A DNA stretch of 64,000 nucleotides from positions 68,049,917 to 68,113,916 of the forward strand of contig JBCNJP010000003.1 of assembly GCA_039602395.1 (NCBI GenBank). The letters run 5' to 3'. A program made the position numbers and the translations under genes. The stretch is from Deinandra increscens subsp. villosa (lineage: Eukaryota > Streptophyta > Magnoliopsida > Asterales > Asteraceae). Below the pieces are notes generated by a model that was given only the letters and a program-made list of their open reading frames with translations, was not told the DNA's origin and did no database searches. Positions 54,667 through 64,000 of this stretch are shown one piece after another. The first letter of the stretch is position 1, and each line of letters starts with the position of its first letter.

Positions 54667-57600
54667 TCATTTCAGTCGGACCAAAAGGATCAGATGCACG
54701 TGTCGTTTTAATATGGATCTCAGTTCTTCATTGGCTTCAACACCTATTCTCCTGCAAAATATTAAATCTTTACAAATCAATATCGCCAACACAAACTTCA
54801 TTAGGCTAAAACAAAGAGAACTTTCTGATACGACTCCACTTCTGGGCTAAGACCCGATTCAGATTCTGGACCAAATATATGGACCCACTAATCGATTTAG
54901 AGCCTGATCCAGTTTATATATGGACCCATTAATCGATTTAGAGCCTGATCCAGTTTGTAAGTTAGACCCACTATCTGATTTAAGACTAAGTCACTAGTAA
55001 TGCCAGATAATTAGGTCATGGGTAAGAGGTGGTGCAGCAGTTCCTTAAGCAGTTTAGTTTAGGTTAGCTTAAAGAGATTTCATTCTCAATGTTTAGATAG
55101 TTCTTGAGTTATCAGTAAATCATATTGTAATTTGGAGAGCCATCCCACTCTCGAATTGGGTGTACTATCTTAAACATTTTCGATTCATTGTTGCTTTTCT
55201 TAAGGCGGTGTTCGTATCACTTTCACACGTTATAGCTTGATTAAAATAATGCAACAGGTTTTTTTATCCTATAAGTGAAGGGGGGCCAAGTTGGCCGCTT
55301 GCTTACGATTGAGTAAATTTGGGTTGTGTTTATCTCAAAAGAAATTGCACGAGAATCTATACTAACAAACAAACATACTCAGCAATTTCTCACTAATAAA
55401 GAGTATGGTTTGGGGACGGTGAGATGAGGGCAAACCTCGCCTCTGTCCCATGAGGCACGAGATAGAGAGGCTGCTACCAATGAAACAATGTATATTAACA
55501 AGTAACAGAACAGATTTTGGAAGATTATATAAATCAGAAAAGTACTCCATAAGAAAGAAGTGAATTGTGAGAAGAAATAACATTACCCTATTTTAGAACC
55601 ATTCTTGCCAACTATAATTTTGCGTTGGCTAACTTTGTTGGTGATGAGATGCTGCTCAATCCGTATAGAACCATCCCTCAATTCTTTCCAATCTATTAAT
55701 CGATGTTCAACATCATATGGAATCTCCTGTTACAAATCAAGTTGGCTATGTTTTTAAGCTCCATTAAATAATAATAGCATTAGCACTCAAATTAAAGTCT
55801 TTTGTCATATTATAGGTAGAAGGGCAAAATGGGTAATTCTTTTGTTAAGGATAAAAAAGGCTTGGGTTGACCCCAGACACTTGTTCAAAAAAAAAAATTG
55901 TTTATAACTTGTATCAATATGATTGAAAACTTACAATACTTATAAAAAAAAACTTTTCTTAGTAAAGATTGCTTTACTAAAAATACAAGGAAACTTTTGA
56001 CCCATTCAAACCAAATGACATGTTTCATTTTAGCTAATCTTATTTAGTTGGCCCGTTTGACATATTAAAGATGTAATATATCCCTAATCAACCCATATAT
56101 AAGTGAATGGGTAAAATTTGAAACCTCTAGTTAATAGGTAAACTTTAACTTCTTAGAACGTTCCAATAAAAACGACTCTTGTGGGACGTTCAAAGAAAAT
56201 CTTGTAATCCATGTCACCTAGAGCACTAAAGGGAAATTTTATCGTAAGCAGAAGAAATTAGAAAAGAATTCCACAGAAGTTGCTGTAAATTGGTAGAAGA
56301 AAAAGGCCCAATTTAATACCTGATGAATATGGTCTAGAAATTTTTCCCTCACAACTTCTAATGATATGTTCTTCATAACATCTTCAGTCATGACGAGAGG
56401 ATCTTCATCCCATGGTCTTTTAACTGCCTAAACAATTAGACACAATTATTATTGGAAAAAATAATACACAATTATCAGATATCCACATTCAATGCTTCAT
56501 TTTTAGGATGCACATGTTTAATGAATTTAAAAGTTGAGATTTTCTCCATCGTTAGATCTTAAATTTCACTGTGCATATTCTTTGGTATTGACCCACTTTT
56601 GCATATATTCATCTTTGTTAGTATCTAACATTGCATTTATTTTTTTGTTGTGTTGAACCTCCAAGCTTTATTTTTTTAATTATAAAGTAAATATTACATC
56701 ATACTGACCATTCGGCCGATTGGCTTCAGCTCATTGTGACTGATAAATCTTACCTCTTATTTAATCAAGGTTTAAAATTTATCAGGCGGCATATCCTTTT
56801 CGTTTTCTTGAAGGAAATTTCAGAAATTTGATTAATTAACAGTTTCGAAAAGCTATGTGCAAGTCAAAGGCAGCCATTTTATAGACAACAGATAAATAAC
56901 GTATTTCATTTATTATTCTTGTCCTCCGCTAAAACTTTCATGTGTATGTAGTCCAGAGTGCTTGTAAGTGAAAATTGTCAAAATTTAAAGACCAGTGTAT
57001 TAAGATTGATGATTTGATTCGTATTCAAATTCAAGAAATATATAGCCAGCAATTTTGCTTTAATTTGGAATTAAAGAGCAAGCAAAAAGATTGTGACATC
57101 AAATGAGTTCAAAAGTACTACACTAGAAAGAAAAAAAAAACATGCCTGTTCCATCAAATACTGTGTAAGATCTTTGACTCCAGAACCCTTTAGTCCAGAA
57201 ATCATGAAATACCTAATGGGAGCATAAAATATTATTAACATTTAAGTTAAGGAAGAAAACTGGGATGTAAAGATAATCATTAGATAAATATATAAAGAAG
57301 AATGTACGTAGATTACCTTTCATATCCAGGAAGATCTTTAAACTGATCGGCAACTTTCAACAAATCTTTCTTTTTCTCTACCAAATCTACTTTATTCATG
57401 CACAATATCCGTTTTTGTTTTGGATTGACTTGTGAACCCATTTGTTTAATAAGTCCAACCACTCTTTTATCAGGCCTATATACATATACAGAAACTTTTG
57501 TGATTGATCTTGATTAATGCTTCTTGAAGAAACATATATTCAGTTAAATGAAGCTTAGGGGTAAGCAGGTAAGTTTACATTTATCTCAATAATCAGTTTT

Positions 57601-60557
57601 CCTATAACTGCTTCTCCATATCTGATTATGTTAACTCTAAATAATCATACTGCCTTTTACCCAAAATTTAAAACTGGATATTTCAACTTTAAATCATCAT
57701 AATGAGTTTAAGAGCACATCCAAATACCGTTAGACTTCATGCATCACACATAGAACACCTAATAGACATCATGTGTCATGAATGCTAATTAGATAGAAAG
57801 ATGATGAAATACCCACTCCAAGAAACTTCCATCTTTCAGGTTGAGTTCATGCAAGTATTCAATAGGAATATATGCTCGATACATAACTTTTAAAAAACTC
57901 AGGCCCTATCTTGAGAAGCCGTCTCCAGTTGAGATCAGTAATTTTATCCAACAAACATATTAATGGTCACTACTCAAGCATTCACCTAAATGATAACTTC
58001 AAAAATCTCTGTTCAACTCGAAATAAAATGTCACAAATTTACTTTCATCAATAGGGTTCTAACCATAACCGCATCTTCATTTCTTAGCACACCATATAAA
58101 TAGGGCGCACAAAATGTGAATCTTGAAAGATCAAAAAGAATATAGCATTTTTATTTCCCTTAGGCCTATATGCAAGTATAAAAAGAAATAGAACAGGAAC
58201 ATGAGAAAAAGAGAGTGGCTAGTAAAATATAAACCTGGTAAGATGTCTATGAACATCAAATATAACAACGAGCATGTCATAAAGATCAATTGAACTCCAT
58301 GCACTTTCAACTCGAACCTTAACATCTGACTTTGGGAGTCCACCACTTCTCATAATGAGCCCCGGCGTGTCAAAGAAACACTGCTCACCAAAGACAACTC
58401 TAAAGTAAGGATAACTGGAATACTTAATGATGATTAAAAAGAAGGGTCTGATAATTATAGGACTTAACATTGTAAAGTATCAACAGTTATAATATGGGTA
58501 ATGAGAAGACGTCGAATTGTAAAATAGATGAAAGAAAGATGTTGACTTTGTTGACTGTCTCCATGAAAAGAATTTCAGAAAAAATAGACGGGTAGAGATG
58601 TGTGCAATCCAGCACATTAAAGGGAGTAAGGGACGTACTATTTGTGTTTTTCCTTTTGTCATAACTCCTAATACTTCATGAGTAGTTGTGTTGGTCTTCC
58701 GTGAAACTGCAGCAACCTTCGTCCCTACCTAAAATTTATAAATATATATTCATAACATTAGCTGAAGTCATCAAAATGAGGTGATAGAAACTGATATCTG
58801 TTTGCAAACAATTTATGAAAATGTAAGCATTTTGTGGATTGAGCGTTGCTTAGAATAAACAAGCAATAGTAAATGTATGAAAACAGGTTGATTGGGTAAC
58901 AGGTTAAAAAGAAAACTTTTTGTACAGTTCAAGAGCAGCTATTTTATAGATAATTGGGGTGTCAACAATGAGTCTATGATTAAAAGAAACATTACTTCAA
59001 TAACAATCTAATCATTTAAATAAAATTACTTGGAAGGTTTTATGCAGTAAATATACACTGTCATTGACTTTTAACCCGTTTGACCGTGTTTCCCTTTACA
59101 CTAAAAGTGTACTTTACCCATTTGGACGTGTCAGAGATAAACATAAACCGAATTGACCCAGTCATGATAAATTGGTTGAAATTATACCTCTACCAAGACG
59201 GATATCAACAATACATTTATGGATCATCAATCAATAACCTCTAAATTTAAGAACCGATTTGTCACAGTGCCATAACCCGCCTATGAAAATAATTGAGCAG
59301 CAACAAATTATACAAAATATTTGCTCTATAGCAATTAACTAAGGATTTCCAAACTGGAAGTAAAGGTTTTCATAGCAGTAACCAGTACTTGCTTCATCCT
59401 GATATATAGTGCCGAATGTTATGAATGGACCGATCTAGTGGCCTTACAAAACAAATAATGATCCAGTGGGGCTTAGGGCAGGAATAACGATTAAAAAGAA
59501 GGGAACGTGAGTTTGAGAGTTATGCGACAATTGTTAGAAGTCTCTTCCCATGTATCTTCGGGCTTTTCGTCCCATACTCCCATTCTAATCACTTGTTTTT
59601 AATTTCTTTCAATTCTTAGTTGTAATCACTTCCATGAAATCAATAGAGATATAGTTTCATTGAGTGATTCTCTTGTTGTGATTATATCAAATCATTCACC
59701 GAACAATAAATCAATACATCAACAAGGATTACAACTTCCATTCATACATTCCTCGTGCTTGCAAATTTACACATCCTTATCAGTTTTGTAGTCTGTTCTT
59801 GTATGAATGAATCTAGGGTGTTTGGATGTGAGATTTCAAAGAGATTACGCAGTCAATATAACCAATTGGTAATTCTACATTAATCTTAATAAACTGTTTT
59901 ATAACACCATCCAATGTTGATGATATTGACCCTAAATGATTCAGAACCATAATCAAAATTAGAAAAAATGAAGTCGAATTTTGAAACAATCAACAAAAAA
60001 AACAAACCATGAAATTTGTGAGGGCAGATTTTCCAGCATTAGGAGCACCAATGATCCCAACTGATAAAGACAGTTGATCCTCCATCTTCACCACCTCACT
60101 ATCCTCCTCTTCCTCATCCTCATCATCAGTTGCCGCCACAGCAGCTTCAAGCAAAGCCCTAGAAAGAATCTCACTACGACGCCGTTTCTCTTCCTGCTCC
60201 ACCATCCTCTCACTCTTACTTTTCTTCTTGCCATTCTTATCTTTCACCGCCTGCTGTTGTTGATCTTCTCCGAATATAGTTTTATTAGCTTTCCACCGAT
60301 ACTTTTCGTCCCAGGTAGCTTCTCTATCCGCGACACGTGTTTCGACTGTATTAGTTTCTGGTAATTCGTAATGACTGCTGTCGAATCCGAATCCATTTCC
60401 GCCGGTGGTGGTGTGAGTTTCTTCGGTTTCTGATAGTGATTTTCTCTTCTAGGGTTTGGGATGCGTAGAATCGAGAGAGGAAATTGGGGTTGATGTAGGG
60501 TTTTTGTAGGGTTTTTGAAGAGTGGTTAAGTGTTTGAAGAAGCCTTACAGCTTTCAT
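54667..60557 (-). CDS. ERG: ERA-like GTPase, mitochondrial (ERG), eight exons, one extra base in exon 1
   Basis: Exons (minus strand): 60557-60008, 58728-58639, 58380-58235, 57475-57317, 57212-57146, 56427-56320, 55726-55587, 54751-54667 (TGA). The protein (about 447 residues) has an N-terminus like a mitochondrial presequence (MKAVRLLQTLNHSSKTLQ), the G domain with GAPNAGKS (G1), SRKTNTTTHE (G2), FFDTPG (G3), MNKVDL (G4) and ISGLKGSG (G5), and a C-terminal KH domain with VGKNGSKIG. Bacterial Era and its relatives assist small-subunit ribosome assembly. Exon 1 has one base too many at the A run 60440-60443: without it, exon lengths sum to 1,344 (448 codons). Intron 5 has a GC donor. Confidence 0.92.
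54826..55219. mobile_element. Solo LTR in ERG intron 7
   Basis: 394 bp beginning TGATACGA and ending TCGTATCA (8-bp inverted ends), with perfect 5-bp duplications CTTTC (54821-54825, 55220-55224). No internal domain, primer site or second LTR, so it is the product of LTR-LTR recombination. Inside, a segment of about 49 bp around ATATATGGACCCA...GAGCCTGATCCAGTTT is repeated twice (about 54872-54960). Confidence 0.9.
58729..60007 (-). other. ERG intron 1, with a possible LTR fragment
   Basis: The 1.28-kb intron is non-coding. 59510-59725 resembles a copia LTR in composition and its ATACATCAACA ending at 59725, but I found no matching target duplication, so it is left unassigned. Confidence 0.4.
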
Positions 60558-60877
60558 GGTGAGGTATGCGGTCAATCAATTAGAAGAATGTGGTACGAAG
60601 ACGATCAAACATCAAACGAAATCTGAGACTGAATCCAGTGGAAGAGAAGAGGGGCGATGAGGAAGAAGGGTTCTGTAGTATAGTTTGAGGGTTTAAGATT
60701 GCTGAAAAGGGTGAATTAGGATTTAGGTGGGCAAGAAATGTCCTTGTGCTTTTGAAAATTATAAATATCCCCCAAATTGAGATGATTCTTTTTTTTTAGG
60801 AATGAAAATTATAAATATCCTCCAAATTGAGATGATTCCTTTGGTAGGAAATCAATGATTGTAAGGAAATGAATTTC
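60558..60877. promoter_or_regulatory. ERG 5' flank with a short tandem duplication
   Basis: Leader and promoter region of ERG on the minus strand; an upstream in-frame ATG at 60575 is an alternative start. Bases about 60755-60850 hold two copies of a segment of about 50 bp with ATTATAAATATCC and CCAAATTGAGATGATT. Between this and the next LTR nothing else is supported. Confidence 0.5.
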
Positions 60878-61519
60878 TGAGTCAACCGGTTCAAGATGAA
60901 GATTTCCGGTTGAAGACATGTTCAAGCGGAAGAACGCTCAAGCGGAAGATTTGTCAACCGGAAGATCAACCGGAAGAACATTTCCGGGTGAACTCTTTTA
61001 TCCAACAGTATAAAGAGTTCAACCGGAAAAGTACTGAAAGATTACTTTTGCAGAATTCAGACCTGCAACTACTGTTTCTATTCTTCCAAAGTCACATCCT
61101 AGCCGTCTCCTACTTATAGATAAATGCATTTTGCACATTTCCTCTCTTGTATGTTTGCTAATGTTCTTTTAGTAAGTTTATTGTTTGACTTTCATGTACG
61201 GTTAGATTAGCCCGTATGAGATCAACGGCTGTAGTTGATCTCCTTAGTACTATTTATAGTTGTTAGCTAGTTCATTCACATGTACCCGTTTCAGTGCTTA
61301 CACTTGTAACAGTTTGAACTTGAGTTAATGCAAATAGTACCGAGAAATTTATTATCTTGTGTTCACTAGTTTATGCAATCAATACAATCAAACTACAAGT
61401 ATAAGTAAAACAAAGCTTAAGTAAAAACAAGTATGATACAACTTTATTCCGCATGGTTGTGATCTTCAAGTAAAGAGTTCTTGTTTTGATTATTTCTCTG
61501 AGTAATCAACGGTCCTACA
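60878..61519 (+). repeat. 5' LTR of a third copia element (left edge approximate)
   Basis: Ends GGTCCTACA directly before the primer site. The left edge is placed at TGAGTCAACCGG (60878) by its TG start; TGATTG at 60856 is the alternative. The second LTR is not in the window, so the edge cannot be checked. An array of four CGGAAGA motifs and several AACCGG copies lies at 60883-61028, and a possible TATTTATAG TATA-like site at 61251-61259. Confidence 0.7.
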
Positions 61520-61521
61520 AG

Positions 61522-61533
61522 TGGTATCAGAGC
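61522..61533 (+). other. Primer-binding site, initiator-Met tRNA
   Basis: TGGTATCAGAGC two bases after the LTR end. Confidence 0.95.
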
Positions 61534-61636
61534 TTTGGCTCTCCACTTTGAAGACTTCTAGTGCTTCAAAGTTGATACTTTACTTGCTGCACTTGAGTTT
61601 TTATAAGCTTTTCTGTTTTACAAACTGTTTTTCACA

Positions 61637-63454
61637 ATGACTGACTTAACTCTTGGTTCACTAAATGGTAGCTCTAACAAACCACCAATTTTCACTCCTG
61701 ATGACTTTGATACTTGGAAACTCAGGATGGAAGGTTTTGTTAGAAGCCTAGACAGACGCATTTGGAACAGGTTGACTGTAGGTCCTTACAGTCCAACTGT
61801 TCAATCTGCTGATGATGCCGAAGTGTACATACCAAAACCACTAGACAGATATGTTGAAGCTGATTATACTGAGCTTGAATATGATCACAAGGCCTACTGG
61901 ACACTCCAGGCTGCATTACCCAACTCTATACTGGTAGGGTTCAAGGGATATAAGACAGCACATGGCTTGTGGAATGCTCTCAGTGAGATGTATGAAGGGT
62001 CTAGTGAGGTTAAGGAAAACAAAAAGGATGTTTTGAAACAAAGATATGAAAACTTCACTTACAAAACTGGTGAATCTATGACCAACCAGTATCTTAGATT
62101 TGTTTCACTTCTTGATGAATTGCAAAAGGTAGAAGTAACAACAGAACAGGCTGATGCCAACAGGAAGTTCTTGAGATCCTTACCTCCAATGTGGACTGTC
62201 TATACAGTAAGCATTAGGGAGTGCAAGGACCTCAAAAAGCTTAAACTAAGTGAACTCCATGGAGTCCTTAGTGCTTATGAAATGGAGCTTAATCTTAAGC
62301 AAAACAACTTTCCTGAAGCATCACCACAGTTGCAAACCACTGCTTTGGTTACAACTGATTTTCAAAAGATCTCAAATTCTTCTCAATATCACTCACCCTC
62401 AGTCAGTTTCAATGAGTCACCTAGATGCTCAGAGAGTTCTTCAACACTGTTTGACAACTCTCACTCTGCCTATGTGGCAACTGACTCATCTCAAGGATTC
62501 ACACGTGAAGACTTGGAATGTATAGGGGCAGATGATCTAGAAGAAATGGACATTTTAACTCAATTAGCTATGGTTTCTGTAAGGGCCCAAAGATTTTACA
62601 AAAGAACTGGAAGAATTTATAAAGGGTCAAAGGGATCATCAATTGGGTTGGATAAATCTAAAGCTAAATGTTATAATTGTCACCAACTTGGTCATTTTGC
62701 CAGGGAGTGCAAGCAACCAAGGAGAGATGGACAGAATAACAACAACAATGTCCAACAAAGATCAAATCATGGAAGCAACAACAACAGCAGTCAACATAAC
62801 AACAGCAACAGCAACCAACAGCCAACACAACCAAAACCAATTGGAAATCAAAATGTGGTGGCAGCTGTACCTAACCAGACTGAATGCTTTGAGTGGGATG
62901 ACTTTGTCACTGAGTTTGAGCCAATCAACCATGCTTTGATGGCCAAAGAAGATTCAACTGAACAGGTAAATGAGATTCCTGAAAAAGTTTTGGAAAATCT
63001 ATGCAGCCCTGCATGCATAGAACAAGTGTCAAAATACAGGAAACATAACACTGATCTAATTGATGAAGTTTCTAATTTGAATGAGTTAAAGAATTGCTTT
63101 AAGAAAACTGAAAATGCATACATCACCAAAATTGAAAATTTAAACAAAGAATTTGATGCTTTAAAGCTAACTAACTCTATTTTGGAAACACAATTGGAGG
63201 ATCTGTTGAACAAACTAACTATTTCAAGACAAGAAACAAAAGATGCAAAAGCAGAAAATGATGTTCTTGAAATTAAGTTAAAAGATGCCTTGTTCACCTG
63301 TGACAAATTCCAAACAGCTAACAAGAAAGCTGAGAAACTTTGGAATGGGGTAATGCATGGGAAAACAGGTATTGGGTACAACAATGTTGAACCACCCAAG
63401 GAATACTCACATGTTATTGCTCCAATCCAAGCACTTTGTAAGGATCAAATCTAA
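61637..63454 (+). CDS. gag: Gag of the third copia element
   Basis: A 605-codon intact frame starting at MTDLTLGSLNGSSNKPPIFT. The UBN2-type Gag domain covers about residues 20-230 (FDTWKLRMEGFVRSLDRRIW, HGLWNALSEMYEGSS, YLRFVSLLDELQKVEV). A CCHC knuckle, CYNCHQLGHFAREC, lies at 62669-62710, followed by an Asn/Gln-rich stretch of about 50 residues and a C-terminal coiled coil (LNKEFDALKLTNSILETQLE). The domain order matches the Gag of the gag-only element at 2867-8795. The stop at 63452-63454 falls a few bases before the edge of another element, so it may not be the original end and pol may lie further right. Confidence 0.9.
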   Translation: MTDLTLGSLNGSSNKPPIFTPDDFDTWKLRMEGFVRSLDRRIWNRLTVGPYSPTVQSADDAEVYIPKPLDRYVEADYTELEYDHKAYWTLQAALPNSILVGFKGYKTAHGLWNALSEMYEGSSEVKENKKDVLKQRYENFTYKTGESMTNQYLRFVSLLDELQKVEVTTEQADANRKFLRSLPPMWTVYTVSIRECKDLKKLKLSELHGVLSAYEMELNLKQNNFPEASPQLQTTALVTTDFQKISNSSQYHSPSVSFNESPRCSESSSTLFDNSHSAYVATDSSQGFTREDLECIGADDLEEMDILTQLAMVSVRAQRFYKRTGRIYKGSKGSSIGLDKSKAKCYNCHQLGHFARECKQPRRDGQNNNNNVQQRSNHGSNNNSSQHNNSNSNQQPTQPKPIGNQNVVAAVPNQTECFEWDDFVTEFEPINHALMAKEDSTEQVNEIPEKVLENLCSPACIEQVSKYRKHNTDLIDEVSNLNELKNCFKKTENAYITKIENLNKEFDALKLTNSILETQLEDLLNKLTISRQETKDAKAENDVLEIKLKDALFTCDKFQTANKKAEKLWNGVMHGKTGIGYNNVEPPKEYSHVIAPIQALCKDQI

Positions 63455-63462
63455 CCCTCACG

Positions 63463-64000
63463 TGATACTAAGCCTATTGATTGCGTGCGGAATCCGTAAT
63501 CAATAAGTGATTCGAGATTATAAAAGATAAAACAAGAAAAACGAATTTAATAAACACAAACCGAATTAATGAAGAACACTTGATTAATCCTTGAAAAGCA
63601 CCAAGATTCGTAACTCTAAAGGAGAATTACGAATTACACACCTTTTCCTTTAGCTTGAACCCTTTTAGTTGGAATTTGATAAACATTAGCATTTTTACTT
63701 TTAACTTCATCAAACTGTTTGGAATGTTTTTTATACACCCCTTTAGGCTGAAAACACTCGTTTACCACCTTCTACACATTCCACTTCTCTTGATTATTTT
63801 CTAAGAGACCACCATGTTTGGGAACCCAAGTGGGTTTTAAAACAGAAACTGATTTGTTAACAGAATTATTCAATTTAGGATTTTTGAAATCAGTTTTGGT
63901 TGGTTGTTGAGGTGACTTAGGCTTTTGGTCAACTTTCTGTACCTTTGGTTGCAGGGGTACAGACTTCTGCACCTTAGGGATTGACGGTGCAGGCTTTTTG
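63463..64000 (-). mobile_element. Partial minus-strand copia element at the window edge
   Basis: 63463 to about 63641 read on the minus strand resembles the closing part of the SIRE-like LTR (GGATTCCGCAC plus a preceding AATCACTT block, compare 32773-32800), so it may be a short 3' LTR. From 63972 leftward the minus strand encodes a Gag-Pol linker, Lys/Pro/Gln-rich, with PTWVPKHGGL and then NNQEKWNV and a TAG near 63772. Continuing in that frame gives more Lys-rich linker to about 63640. Protease is not reached. Edges and target duplication are unresolved. Confidence 0.5.

Noticed and set aside
59510..59725. Solo LTR in ERG intron 1
   Set aside because: Composition and ending look LTR-like, but no target duplication or second copy was found.

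Overview
This is plant nuclear DNA, most of it nested transposable elements. The case for a plant is spliceosomal introns, LTR retrotransposons primed by initiator-Met tRNA (TGGTATCAGAGC), SIRE- and Tat-type lineages, PIF/Harbinger and Helitron remnants, and two plant nuclear genes. The element mix resembles a composite-family (Asteraceae) genome, but that is only an impression. No CRISPR array, rRNA, tRNA gene or bacterial operon was seen.

Layout. 1-9030: a Ty3/gypsy LTR, cut by the left window edge and split by a young gag-only copia element (2867-8795, minus strand, TSD CAGAT). 9031-13410: unassigned AT-rich DNA, then a decayed copia reverse transcriptase. 13542-14387: three exons of a protein disulfide isomerase (PDI) gene whose 3' exons lie at 53058-53513. 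The 38.7 kb between them is a stack of insertions: a Tourist-like MITE in an upstream intron (13910-14211), a gag-only Ty3/gypsy element with 3.35-kb LTRs (14775-23511, TSD TGTTT), a short Harbinger derivative (23739-24549), a Helitron fragment (25941-27307), a Harbinger element with a broken transposase (28018-32375), a 19.7-kb SIRE-like copia element (32473-52196, TSD GACCC) that itself holds a Tat-type gypsy element (33846-42996, TSD CAAAG), and a 5'-truncated LINE (to 52974). 54667-60557: an eight-exon gene on the minus strand for an ERA-like mitochondrial GTPase (ERG), with a solo LTR in intron 7. 60878 to the end: a third copia element with an intact gag ORF, then part of a further minus-strand element.

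The only probable host genes are PDI (a pseudogene here) and ERG (complete apart from one extra base in exon 1). Every other coding region belongs to a mobile element, and nearly all are broken by stops or frameshifts.

The most unusual signal is at 3931-4169. Three tandem hairpins share a similar core, but their closing stems differ in sequence and each stays complementary (8, 10 and 9 bp). This looks like a structured RNA array in the 3' untranslated part of the gag-only copia element. A second theme is that three different copia elements carry dense arrays of a short element-specific motif (CCGAAC, TTTACGA, CGGAAGA) in their LTR or leader. Other points of interest are the two gag-only elements, an intron-containing antisense gene inside the Tat element, and a large extra ORF with its own TATA box in the SIRE-like element.
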